This document shows positions 6,692 to 13,634 of a stretch of 18,312 bases of DNA, piece after piece. Both the position numbers and the translations under genes were made by a program. Numbering within the stretch: the stretch's first letter is position 1; each line of letters starts with the position of its first letter. Source of the stretch: JBBRMW01 sp038239365 (GTDB lineage: Bacteria > Chloroflexota > Anaerolineae > Aggregatilineales > UBA2796); contig JBBSEU010000101.1 of assembly GCA_038239365.1 (NCBI GenBank), positions 1 to 18,312 of the forward strand, given 5' to 3'. The notes beneath the pieces are model-generated. The model made no database searches. It saw nothing but the letters and a program-made list of their open reading frames with translations, and was not told the DNA's origin.

Positions 6692-6698
6692 AGGAGGT
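6692..6698 (+). promoter_or_regulatory. Strong Shine-Dalgarno that decides the start of the BRO-N/DinD-like gene
   Basis: AGGAGGT lies seven bases before the ATG at 6706 and is the best ribosome site in the window. TTAGGAG (6690-6696) is exactly complementary to CTCCTAA at 6571-6577, so a transcript starting upstream of 6571 could hide this site. Confidence 0.75.
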
Positions 6699-6705
6699 CT
6701 TTAAG

Positions 6706-7515
6706 ATGTCCCTACAACCGGAGTTCAGCGACAAAATTAGACGGGCTGTGATTGACGGCGAAGTGCATTTTTCTATTTTGGACGTATTTGCCCTTCATAG
6801 TGACGTAAATAACGCTTGGCGAAGTTGGAAACGGGCTGAGAAACTTCTGATCAATCAGGGTTTTGCCATAACGTCAAAATCGAAGTTATTCTCTTTTATG
6901 GGGCCGCGTGGTAAAAAAACCAAATCCACACCCGTCGCCACGTTTAACACATTTCTCCGCATTGCTCAGGCCGTCGATTTCAAAGATTGGGAACACATCC
7001 GGCAGTTCATGGCCGACGCCGCCGAAGAACGCATTGATGAAACCGCCCGTTTCCCCGAAAGCAAAGAGTATCGTAAGCTGATCGCCGAAGGGTTTACGCC
7101 GGAAGAAGCCCGTCAGTGGTTGGAACGTCGCGCGCACGGCATTGAAACCCGCAAATGGGTGACAGAGGTTTGGCGTAAGCGCGAAGCACGCGGTAAGGAT
7201 TTCGCCATTCTGACAAACATCATTTCAGACATTGTGCATGGCAAAACGGCAACGGTACGTAAGCGCGAATCGGGTCTGACGAGGCGTGACACAATGCGGA
7301 ACTATGATGCTGCTACCGATCAATTCCTGACAGCCCTTACCGAAATGTCGGCGGGCGCGCTGCACGAGTGGCGGGACAGCATCGGCTTCAACGAACTGAG
7401 CGAAGATGTTGAGGACACCCGCCCGATTGTTGATGGTGCGCGTCCGGGCGTGCTGGCCGCCTTTTCCAAAAAGCCGCGCCGTTTGCCGAGCGGTGAAAAG
7501 CCGCTGATCGAATAA
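6706..7515 (+). CDS. BRO-N domain / DinD-like DNA-damage or phage-antirepressor type protein
   Basis: A 269-residue protein. Residues about 18-110 resemble a BRO-N domain: HFSILDVFALHSDVNNAWRS (the D-V/F...W...K pattern), a KLLINQGF segment, then STPVATFNTFLRIAQAV like the 'vvdl..llriiqai' end of the domain. A middle segment has KEYRKLIAEGFTPEEARQWL (about 123-142), followed by a charged helix (GIETRKWVTEVWRKREARGKD). The C-terminal part (about 166-245: DFAILTNIISDIVHGKTATV, RKRESGLTRRDTMRNY, FNELSEDVEDTRPIVDGAR) is reminiscent of the C-terminal half of DinD-type proteins, where a K-G-L...N-L-R-D stretch occurs. BRO-N proteins bind DNA and are usual in phages and viruses; DinD is SOS-induced. 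No phage genes surround it, so it may be a domesticated or mobile remnant. It has its own structured leader and the strongest ribosome site here. Family assignment is by eye and moderate. Confidence 0.7.
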   Translation: MSLQPEFSDKIRRAVIDGEVHFSILDVFALHSDVNNAWRSWKRAEKLLINQGFAITSKSKLFSFMGPRGKKTKSTPVATFNTFLRIAQAVDFKDWEHIRQFMADAAEERIDETARFPESKEYRKLIAEGFTPEEARQWLERRAHGIETRKWVTEVWRKREARGKDFAILTNIISDIVHGKTATVRKRESGLTRRDTMRNYDAATDQFLTALTEMSAGALHEWRDSIGFNELSEDVEDTRPIVDGARPGVLAAFSKKPRRLPSGEKPLIE

Positions 7516-7543
7516 ATTGTTTTGGCGCTGATTGAGGGCGCAT

Positions 7544-7957
7544 TCAGCCCAGCAGCCAGCGCCGCCACTCCATTGGCAAGGCCAGAACGCGGCCTTCTCG
7601 ATTGACGCAGATATGCCGCGATTGCCCGGTGGCGTACACAAGTCCGGTTTGGGCGTGCGCCACCTGATAACCAAATGTCACGGTGCGGCTTTTGAGTTCA
7701 TCCACCCAGCAGCGTACCGCGATCAGATCGCCGTAGCGGGCGGGCGCGGCATAGCGCACATGCAGTTCGATCACGCTCAGGGCATAACCTGCCTGCTCGA
7801 AGTGGGCGTAATCGGTGCCGCGCGCGCGTGCATAATGCGAACGGGCTTCTTCCAGCCAGACCACATAGCTTGAGTGGTGAACAACCCCTTGTGCGTCGGT
7901 TTCGGCGTAGCGAACATAAAATTCGGCGTTGGCGATGTAGCGATCCGTTGGCGGCAT
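7544..7957 (-). CDS. Acyl-CoA thioesterase, 4-hydroxybenzoyl-CoA thioesterase (YbgC) family
   Basis: A 137-residue single hotdog-fold domain. The catalytic signature VRYAETDAQGVVHHSSYVVWLEEAR spans residues 15-39, with Asp21 as the catalytic acid, the GVVHH turn, Tyr31 and the WLEEAR helix start. The rest follows the family order: SVIELHVRYAAPARYGDLIAVRCWV, then VTFGYQVAHAQTGLVYATGQSRHICVNREGR. It hydrolyses acyl-CoA thioesters in the cytoplasm; substrate length is not readable from sequence. An AGGG lies eight to nine bases before the ATG. It converges with the BRO-N/DinD-like gene (29-bp gap) and diverges from the kinase gene, with which it seems to share an AT-rich promoter core. Confidence 0.92.
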   Translation of the reverse strand: MPPTDRYIANAEFYVRYAETDAQGVVHHSSYVVWLEEARSHYARARGTDYAHFEQAGYALSVIELHVRYAAPARYGDLIAVRCWVDELKSRTVTFGYQVAHAQTGLVYATGQSRHICVNREGRVLALPMEWRRWLLG

Positions 7958-7969
7958 CTAAATCCCTGC

Positions 7970-7998
7970 TTGAGTCACGTCGGTTTGGCGCATATTAT
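7970..7998 (+). promoter_or_regulatory. Possible promoter of the Ser/Thr kinase gene
   Basis: TTGAGT (7970-7975), a 17-base spacer, and TATTAT (7993-7998, 5/6 match). The start would be near 8005, about 45 nt before the GTG at 8050. Confidence 0.45.
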
Positions 7999-7999
7999 A
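7994..7999 (-). promoter_or_regulatory. Consensus -10 box (TATAAT) for the thioesterase gene
   Basis: The minus strand reads TATAAT, a perfect -10, giving a start near 7987 and a leader of about 30 nt to the ATG at 7957. No good -35 was found upstream. It overlaps the -10 of the opposite-facing kinase promoter, so the two could not be occupied together. Confidence 0.42.
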
Positions 8000-8049
8000 G
8001 CGGCACTTGTGGTACACTGATCGCCGGGAACCAGTGACGAAAAAGAAAC

Positions 8050-9588
8050 GTGTATCAACGAGTCGGCACGAAATTTGGCGCGTATAACATTCGGCACTTA
8101 CTCGGCGCGGGCGGGATGGCTGCCGTTTACTATGCCATTGATGCGAACACTCAACAACCCGTCGCGCTGAAAATTTTATCGTCGCAGCTTGCCGAAGTGC
8201 CCGCCTTTCGTCAGCGTTTCGAGTTGGAAGCGCAGATCACATCGCTGCTGTATCACCCGAACATTGTGCCAGTGGTGGCTTATGGCGCTGTCGAGGAATC
8301 GCTATACATCGCCATGCGTTATCTGAGCGGCGGCAGTTTGCACGATAAGTTCGTGATCGATGGCACGGTATCGCTGCGGGAGACGGCGCATTATTTGAAA
8401 CAGCTTGCCGGGGCGCTGGATTATGCTCACGAACAGGGGATCATCCACCGCGATATGAAACTGGCGAACGTGCTGCTGGATGATAACGCTAACGCGCTGC
8501 TCAGCGACTTTGGGATCGCACGGATGCTTGAAAGCAGCCTGCACCTGACCGAAAGCGGGTCGGTGCTGGGGTCGCCGCATTATATGTCGCCGGAGCAAAA
8601 CGAAGGCAAACCGCTCGACGCGCGCTCTGACCTGTATTCGCTGGCGGTGATGGTCTACCTGATGATCACCGGGCAGTTTCCCTTTCACGCCGATACGCCC
8701 GTTGCGATTGCCCTGCAACACGTTACGAAAGCGCCGCCGCTGCCCACACTCTTGAATAGCTCACTGCCGACTACCGTTGACGCGGTGCTGCTCAAGGGAT
8801 TGGCAAAATCTCCGGCAGACCGCTTCCCCTCAGCCGCAGAGTTCGCGGGCGCATTCGAGCGGGCAATTGGCGATTGCGACACGCGGACGATGATCCATTT
8901 GCCACAGCTTTCACTTTCGCGGCCAACCCCCGCCCGCATTCCGACTCCGCCGCCCATCAACGAACCGACTGAACCTTCATTACAGGTTGTTCCAATAAAA
9001 AAGCCGCGCCGCGTCTGGCGATTGATCGCGCTGCCAGTCATCGCGCTTGTTTTATTGGCAACCCTGCGTTACGGGATCAATCTGTTTGTACCCGATTTAG
9101 GTCGCCCAACACTGGCAATTGGAACGGGAGCAATTACCGCAACGGCTTTGCCCGCAACGTCGGACAGCGTGCCCACACTCCAACCCTCACCGACTCTATC
9201 TGGCGTGCCAGCCGCCGCAACGGTCTCGGTGATTGTCAAGAGTTTGTATCAGCCGGTCAACGTTCGATCCGGGCCCGCCAAAAACTATGTGGTGATCGGT
9301 CAGATGTACGCCGCCGATCAACCCGTCGTGCTGGCGCGCACAGGTGGCCGTGATTCGGATGGCTTCTACTGGTTTTTAGTTCACACCGAACGTATTCCGC
9401 GCATTACCGGGTGGGTTTCGTCTGAGGCGGTCAATCTGTTTCCAGTAGACTCGAACACATTGGCAATCCCGATCGCAGCCACGATCCCGCCATCGCCGAC
9501 TGCCTCAAATACACCGCGCGCTGTGACCACAACGCCGATTCCGCCACGCGCGCCCGCGTCTATTGATGCGTCGCCGGAAGTGCCATAA
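8050..9588 (+). CDS. Membrane Ser/Thr protein kinase with extracytoplasmic SH3 domain
   Basis: A 512-residue Hanks-type kinase. The cytoplasmic kinase domain (about 8-272) has the P-loop GAGGMAAVY (19-27), Lys41 in VALK, a Glu in the C helix (58 or 60), the catalytic loop HRDMKLAN (133-140; Asp135, Asn140), DFG (153-155), the SPE motif (180-182) and DLYSLAVMVYLMITG (194-208). All catalytic residues are present, so it should be active. A Pro-rich linker (290-318) leads to one membrane helix (about 322-345). A Thr/Pro/Ala-rich stretch precedes a bacterial SH3 domain at 392-464 (VNVRSGPAKNYVVIGQMYAADQPV ... GWVSSEAVNLF). The tail is Pro/Thr-rich. PknB-type sensors usually carry PASTA repeats in this place; the SH3 suggests binding of peptidoglycan or another wall ligand (inference). 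The start is GTG 8050 with only a weak purine-rich SD (GAAAAAGAAAC). Its end overlaps the convergent propeller gene by 29 bp. Confidence 0.92.
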   Translation: MYQRVGTKFGAYNIRHLLGAGGMAAVYYAIDANTQQPVALKILSSQLAEVPAFRQRFELEAQITSLLYHPNIVPVVAYGAVEESLYIAMRYLSGGSLHDKFVIDGTVSLRETAHYLKQLAGALDYAHEQGIIHRDMKLANVLLDDNANALLSDFGIARMLESSLHLTESGSVLGSPHYMSPEQNEGKPLDARSDLYSLAVMVYLMITGQFPFHADTPVAIALQHVTKAPPLPTLLNSSLPTTVDAVLLKGLAKSPADRFPSAAEFAGAFERAIGDCDTRTMIHLPQLSLSRPTPARIPTPPPINEPTEPSLQVVPIKKPRRVWRLIALPVIALVLLATLRYGINLFVPDLGRPTLAIGTGAITATALPATSDSVPTLQPSPTLSGVPAAATVSVIVKSLYQPVNVRSGPAKNYVVIGQMYAADQPVVLARTGGRDSDGFYWFLVHTERIPRITGWVSSEAVNLFPVDSNTLAIPIAATIPPSPTASNTPRAVTTTPIPPRAPASIDASPEVP

Positions 9589-10834
9589 ACACGCCTTTGC
9601 CAAAAGCGGGCTGTCCGCCGAAAGCTAGCCGCTTCACTACACCTGTTGCGAAATCGACATAATACAATTCAATATGAGGTTGTCTGGCTTCTCCGCTGCC
9701 GATCAGATCGTGCGGCTTAACAGGCGCATTTGTAATCAGGCTAAAGACAGCACCTTTGCCATCCGGGGCTACTGAAATCGTCCCAATACTGTATCCGCTC
9801 ACTGTAGCCAAGAGGCTGTTATTTTTGCCATCAACACTGCTTTCCCAGAGGCTTACTGTGCGTTGAGCGTTATTGTCCTCAACGTCGGGTTGAAAGGTTA
9901 TCTTCGGCTCTGTGCGGTAGTATAAGATCGATCTTCCATCCGGCATCCAGGCTTTTAAGACGCTTTTTTTTGGAAAAGGTGCGTATTCGTATTTACCTGT
10001 AGACACGTTTAGAAAAATGAAATCGAACAGGCTTTCATCCTTGAGATGAGTCTCTAAAAAGGCGATAGCTCGTGTGCCACCGGGCGATAAAATACATCGA
10101 AAGATCCGCGCCGCTTGCCACACAATCTGACCCTTTGAGCTAAGCAGTTCAAGACTCTCGATATATTTTGACGAGAAGTTACTTACATTGTGCAAGATGC
10201 CATATATTGACCACGAAATTTGAAATGCAGCCGCCGTAAAATGATCAATTCCTTGATCGTAGTCGTCCAATAGCCGCAAGGTACCAGGATCTTCCCCAAA
10301 GCCAATTGCCGAATCAAACTCGAATGATCCGATAGTACGGCTTAAGCCAGTTTCGACGTTGGTAATGCCCACACAGTAATTTCCTTCACATACATGTAGA
10401 TAGGCGACCTCCGTTCCATCAGGCGACCATGCACCAATTGGGAAGGATCGATCATTTCCTGCTCCGATGTCGCCTGTCAGTGAAATTGGGCTTTGTCCGC
10501 TTTTGAAAAAATACAGGCTGTATTGACTATCAGAGACACCGCTGATAAAAGCCCCACCATTGGGTGACCAGCGTATATTGCGATAAGTTTTTGTTCCTGT
10601 TTTTTCGCTTAAGTTTACCGAGTAGGGCATTTGAAAGTAGCCGTCACTTGTCAACGCCGTGCTTTTGCTGCTCTGTATGTCGGTGACGTAAATGTTTCCA
10701 TCCATACCCACATAGGCCAGTGGATTGGAGTAAGTCACCGCGTCGCTTTGAGCGACAACAGGAACAGTTCGGTTCAGACTGAGCGTCAATAAACTGACCA
10801 TTATCCACAAGCTATACCGAACTGATCGCTCCAT
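9560..10834 (-). CDS. Exported TolB/WD40-like beta-propeller protein
   Basis: A 424-residue protein with a signal peptide (1-29: RSVRYSLWIMVSLLTLSL core, cleavage probably after VVAQ). The mature part is built of propeller blades marked by PD40-type turns: WSPNGG (about 89-94), WSPDGT (136-141), an LSPGGT, WMPDGRS and APDGKG further on. Each is preceded and followed by beta strands. There is no catalytic domain, no membrane anchor and no lipobox. It may bind a partner, a wall component or a sugar outside the membrane. AGGAAAGG sits nine bases before the ATG, inside an inverted repeat. Its gene starts 36 bases after the GH43 gene on the same strand. The coding sequence is visibly AT-richer than the neighbours, with several A/T runs, which could mean a different origin or weaker expression. 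The last 29 bp overlap the kinase gene on the opposite strand. Confidence 0.82.
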   Translation of the reverse strand: MERSVRYSLWIMVSLLTLSLNRTVPVVAQSDAVTYSNPLAYVGMDGNIYVTDIQSSKSTALTSDGYFQMPYSVNLSEKTGTKTYRNIRWSPNGGAFISGVSDSQYSLYFFKSGQSPISLTGDIGAGNDRSFPIGAWSPDGTEVAYLHVCEGNYCVGITNVETGLSRTIGSFEFDSAIGFGEDPGTLRLLDDYDQGIDHFTAAAFQISWSIYGILHNVSNFSSKYIESLELLSSKGQIVWQAARIFRCILSPGGTRAIAFLETHLKDESLFDFIFLNVSTGKYEYAPFPKKSVLKAWMPDGRSILYYRTEPKITFQPDVEDNNAQRTVSLWESSVDGKNNSLLATVSGYSIGTISVAPDGKGAVFSLITNAPVKPHDLIGSGEARQPHIELYYVDFATGVVKRLAFGGQPAFGKGVFMALPATHQ

Positions 10835-10844
10835 TGCGGGGTAC

Positions 10845-10866
10845 CTTTCCTGAAGTTGAAGGAAAG
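10845..10866 (-). promoter_or_regulatory. Inverted repeat that can hide the propeller gene's Shine-Dalgarno
   Basis: On the minus strand CTTTCCT (10866-10860) and AGGAAAG (10851-10845) are perfect 7-bp arms around an 8-base loop. The second arm is the ribosome site of the gene starting at 10834. Confidence 0.45.
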
Positions 10867-10873
10867 TATATCA
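10865..10873 (-). promoter_or_regulatory. Extended -10 element at the GH43 stop codon
   Basis: The minus strand reads TGATATACT, a TGn-extended -10 (5/6) whose TGA is also the stop codon of the GH43 gene. A start near 10858 would give the propeller gene its own short leader of about 24 nt, lacking the first arm of the inverted repeat. No clear -35 was found. Confidence 0.4.
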
Positions 10874-11824
10874 TGGCGGCGCGGGCTGCGGCGTCCAGGT
10901 GGGGCCGTCCATGATTGGTTGCTCGCCGTTCCAGTTCAAACGATCAATTCGCATCAGGCGGGCGCTCATTTCCAGATTCCAGGCATGGTACACCACATAT
11001 TCCTGACTGCCATCCGGCGAGTCGGTGAATGAATTATGACCGGGACCGATCACCTTGCCCGGTACAGATTGCATCAACGCCGGAGTTAACTCGTCTGGCC
11101 GCGAATACGGGCCAAGTGGATGATCAGCTACAACATAATGAATCCCATAATTTTCGCGCTCCCATGCACCGCCGCTGTAGAAGCAGTAGTAACGGCCATT
11201 ATGCAGCCGAAGTGCCGCGCCCTCTACCGTGTGCCAGTCGTATACATTGCCGTACATAGGGCGCTGCGCCCGAAACAACTGCCAATCGGCATGGGGACGC
11301 ACCACTACGCGCCGATCTCCAGCCAGTGTCAGCATATCGATCAGCCGATCCACGACGATCCCCGTACCGACGCGATGATCATCATCGAGGGTCAGAAAAT
11401 CGCGCGAATAAAACAAGTACCAATCACCGTTCACATCGCGGAAGGGGTGGGCGTCAATTGTGAACGGATCATCACCTGTCAGGACGCGCCCGCTATCTTC
11501 AAACGGCCCCAGTGGATCACGACTGGTTGCAACGCGCAGTTGATGATCGACGCCTTCCTGCATGGCGTGTGCCGAGTAATACAGATAAAACAGCCCATCG
11601 TGATAAGCCACTTCGGGTGCCCAGAAATCATCCCCGCCGGGTGGGATCAATGCGCCGCCTTTGGCTTCCCAATCGATCAGGTTGGTGGAGTGCAGCACCG
11701 GGAATACGCGGCCATCGGGTGCAGCGGGTCCCGTGCCATAGGCGTAATAGTGGCCCTCGTGGTGCAGGACAAATGGATCGGCCATGTAGTGCGGGTAAAC
11801 CGGGTTAGTGTAAGTACGCGACAC
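10871..11824 (-). CDS. Glycoside hydrolase family 43 protein (arabinosidase/xylosidase type)
   Basis: A 317-residue five-bladed propeller of the GH43 type. The three catalytic residues stand in their family contexts: Asp16 in YMADPFVL (general base), Asp124 in FTIDAHPF (pKa modulator) and Glu201 in TVEGAALRLHNGRYY (general acid). Other hallmarks are HSTNLIDWE (45-53), DDFWAPEVAYHDGLFYLYYS (65-84), and near the end GPGHNSF and YVVYHAW. There is no signal peptide, so it acts in the cytoplasm, probably on imported arabino- or xylo-oligosaccharides; the exact linkage cannot be read. Length is that of single-domain members, with no C-terminal beta-sandwich. The start is GTG 11824 with AGGAG ten bases upstream. 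It precedes the exported propeller gene (36-bp gap) and diverges from the SDR gene. No sugar transporter is nearby. Confidence 0.92.
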   Translation of the reverse strand: MSRTYTNPVYPHYMADPFVLHHEGHYYAYGTGPAAPDGRVFPVLHSTNLIDWEAKGGALIPPGGDDFWAPEVAYHDGLFYLYYSAHAMQEGVDHQLRVATSRDPLGPFEDSGRVLTGDDPFTIDAHPFRDVNGDWYLFYSRDFLTLDDDHRVGTGIVVDRLIDMLTLAGDRRVVVRPHADWQLFRAQRPMYGNVYDWHTVEGAALRLHNGRYYCFYSGGAWERENYGIHYVVADHPLGPYSRPDELTPALMQSVPGKVIGPGHNSFTDSPDGSQEYVVYHAWNLEMSARLMRIDRLNWNGEQPIMDGPTWTPQPAPP

Positions 11825-11861
11825 GACTATTTTTCTCCTGATGCAAACGAGTTGAGCAATC

Positions 11862-11889
11862 TTGAGTCCAGCATAGTTTGTGCTAAAGT
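11862..11889 (+). promoter_or_regulatory. Possible promoter of the SDR gene
   Basis: TTGAGT (11862-11867), a 16-base spacer, and TAAAGT (11884-11889) preceded by TGC (extended -10). A start near 11896 leaves a 30-nt leader to the GTG at 11926. Confidence 0.4.
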
Positions 11890-11925
11890 CTGAGAATTGG
11901 CTACAGCGAATTGAGGTTAAGCAAC

Positions 11926-12792
11926 GTGCAGCAATCGAACACAGCGAATATGAGCGGCAAAACCGTCATGGTGACCGGTGCAACCTTTGGGATCGGTAAA
12001 GCGACGGCACAAGCATTGGCCGCGATGGGCGCGACGGTGATCATTGTCGGGCGCAACCCACAAAAAGGGAAAGATGCCGCCGCCGAAATTTCGCAAAAGA
12101 CAGGGAATACGTCGGTGGTTTCGATGAGCGCCGATTTGTCCTCTCAACAGGCGATCCGGCAACTGGCCGATGAATTCAAAAGCAAGTATGCACACCTGCA
12201 TGTGCTGGTCAACAATGCGGGCGGCTTCTACCTGAACCGTTCGGTCACAGTCGATGGCCTTGAATACACCTTTGCCTTCAACCACCTGGGTTATTTTCTA
12301 CTAACTAATTTACTGCTCGATACCATCAAAGCCAGTGTGCCCGCCCGCATCGTCAATGTTTCGTCGCGGGCACAAGCCGGTGCCAGGATCGATTTTGACG
12401 ATCTGCAAGGCGAAAAAAGCTACAGCGGCATTCGCGCCTATGGTCAATCCAAGTTGGCGAATGTCCTGTTCACAGTTGAACTGGCACGGCGCTTGGCAGG
12501 TACGGGTGTCACGGTGAACGTGTTGCATCCAGGCCTGATTCGCAGCGGCTTTGGGACAAACAACGGCGCTCTCTACAACTTCTTTTACCGCTTCGCTTCG
12601 CCGTTCCTCAAATCGCCGGAGCAGGGCGCGGAAACATCCGTCGATCTGGCATCATCGCCGCAAGTTGAAGGCGTCACGGGTAAATACTTCGATAACAAAA
12701 AAGCCGTCTCCGCAAACCCGGTTTCTCAGGATGAGAGTGCCGCAAAACGCTTGTGGGAGATCAGCGCGAAGTTAACCGGAATAAGTTTGTAA
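11926..12792 (+). CDS. Short-chain dehydrogenase/reductase (retinol-dehydrogenase-like)
   Basis: A 288-residue classical SDR. The nucleotide site is TGATFGIG (about 17-24), followed by VGRNPQKG, whose Arg suggests NADP preference. NNAGG lies near 94-98, the catalytic Ser in VNVSSRA near 143-149, and Tyr and Lys in AYGQSK near 169-174. The segment FAFNHLGYFLLTNLLLD is typical of the RDH11-14-like branch, which reduces lipophilic aldehydes or ketones. No membrane anchor is seen, so it is probably cytoplasmic or peripheral. GTG 11926 is chosen because GAGG lies nine bases before it; ATG 11950, directly before SGKTVMVTG, is the alternative and has no clear SD. It is divergent from GH43 and about 70 bases before the sugar operon, whose own promoter candidate lies in that gap. 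A role in the sugar pathway is not indicated. Confidence 0.88.
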   Translation: MQQSNTANMSGKTVMVTGATFGIGKATAQALAAMGATVIIVGRNPQKGKDAAAEISQKTGNTSVVSMSADLSSQQAIRQLADEFKSKYAHLHVLVNNAGGFYLNRSVTVDGLEYTFAFNHLGYFLLTNLLLDTIKASVPARIVNVSSRAQAGARIDFDDLQGEKSYSGIRAYGQSKLANVLFTVELARRLAGTGVTVNVLHPGLIRSGFGTNNGALYNFFYRFASPFLKSPEQGAETSVDLASSPQVEGVTGKYFDNKKAVSANPVSQDESAAKRLWEISAKLTGISL

Positions 12793-12823
12793 TCGATGGT
12801 CAGTAGGAATTTTCGGCGCGGCT

Positions 12824-12832
12824 TGCTACTAT
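12824..12832 (+). promoter_or_regulatory. Possible extended -10 of the CDP-sugar operon
   Basis: TGCTACTAT is a TGn-extended -10 with 4/6 match and no evident -35. A start near 12839 would lie after ATG 12833 but before TTG 12863, in keeping with the preferred start of the first gene. Confidence 0.3.
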
Positions 12833-12862
12833 ATGCCAACGCTGAAAAGGTCTTCTGTACAT

Positions 12863-13630
12863 TTGAAAGTTGTCATCCTGGCGGGCGGATTCGGCACGCG
12901 CCTAGCCGAAGAAACCGAAGTTCGCCCCAAACCAATGGTTGAGATCGGCGGCAAACCGATCCTATGGCACATCATGCGGCACTATGCGCGCTATGGTTTC
13001 TCAGAGTTTTACATTGCGCTTGGCTATCGAGGCGAGGTGATCAAACGTTACTTCCTAGATTACCACCTGATGAACAGCCAAACGATGCGCGTTCACCTCA
13101 AGGAGGGCGCGATACTTGATGCCAGCGGAAGTGTCGAAGATTGGATCGTGAACCTGATCGATACCGGGTTGGAAACCAACACTGGCGGACGTATCAAACG
13201 TTTACAACCGTTGGTTGGTGATAGTACGTTCATGGTCACGTATGGCGACGGCGTATGCAATGTCGACCTGAGCGCGGTGCTGAGCTTCCATCGTTCGCAT
13301 GGCAATCTGGCAACGGTCACAGCGGTTCGGCCTCCAGCGCGTTTTGGTGGTATCACGCTGAACGGCGATCAGGTGGTGAACTTCGCGGAAAAGCCGCAAA
13401 TTGGTGAAGGCTGGATCAACGGTGGCTTTTTTGTGTTCGAGCCGTCACTGTTCGATTACTTGAAGGATGACAGTACCGTTTTGGAGGCACACGCCCTTGA
13501 ACAAATCGCACGTGATGGTCAGTTGATGGCCTATCAGCATGGCGGCTTCTGGCAATGTATGGACACATTGCGCGATAAACGTTATCTCGAATCGCTCTGG
13601 GCAAGCGGCCAAGCGCCCTGGAAAGGGTAA
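12863..13630 (+). CDS. rfbF: Glucose-1-phosphate cytidylyltransferase (CDP-glucose synthase)
   Basis: A 255-residue nucleotidyltransferase making CDP-glucose from CTP and glucose-1-phosphate. The N-terminal signature MKVVILAGGFGTRLAEET (1-18) is followed by RPKPMVEIGGKPILWHIMRHYA. VTYGDGVCNVD (125-135) holds the metal-binding Asp. The RfbF-specific stretches are FGGITLNGDQVVNFAEKPQI (161-180), GEGWINGGFFVFEP (181-194) and HGGFWQCMDTLRDKRYLESLW near the end. These separate it from RmlA and GalU. I prefer TTG 12863 because it gives exactly the family N-terminus and length (about 257 in Salmonella) and has AAAAGG 12 bases upstream. ATG 12833, with no SD, would add ten residues. It is the first gene of a compact operon; the next gene starts four bases after its stop. 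Confidence 0.94.
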   Translation: MKVVILAGGFGTRLAEETEVRPKPMVEIGGKPILWHIMRHYARYGFSEFYIALGYRGEVIKRYFLDYHLMNSQTMRVHLKEGAILDASGSVEDWIVNLIDTGLETNTGGRIKRLQPLVGDSTFMVTYGDGVCNVDLSAVLSFHRSHGNLATVTAVRPPARFGGITLNGDQVVNFAEKPQIGEGWINGGFFVFEPSLFDYLKDDSTVLEAHALEQIARDGQLMAYQHGGFWQCMDTLRDKRYLESLWASGQAPWKG

Positions 13631-13634
13631 ACCT

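Larger units (their letters stand above)
6391..6705. other. 315-base intergenic region rich in repeats and secondary structure
   Basis: There is no gene here. In order it holds the start region of the leftward fakA-like gene (about 6391-6480, nothing distinctive), a heptad tandem repeat (6481-6514), a promoter candidate (6543-6572), a long bulged hairpin (6580-6655), a linker carrying copies of two hairpin segments (6664-6685), and a strong Shine-Dalgarno (6692-6698) for the rightward BRO-N/DinD-like gene. The individual elements are listed separately. Confidence 0.8.

Noticed and set aside
7524..7563. GGCGCTG/CAGCGCC inverted repeat between the BRO-N/DinD-like and thioesterase genes, considered as a terminator
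   Set aside because: The loop is 26 bases long, the 3' arm lies inside the thioesterase coding end, and neither strand has a T-run after it.
11120..11893. 257-codon open frame opposite the GH43 gene
   Set aside because: Antisense to a gene with all three GH43 catalytic residues; no ribosome site and no protein family seen.
13539..13634. Upstream extension of the first SDR frame into rfbF
   Set aside because: It would overlap rfbF by 92 bases in another frame, and the extra residues do not resemble any part of the SDR family. GTG 13635 gives the normal N-terminus.
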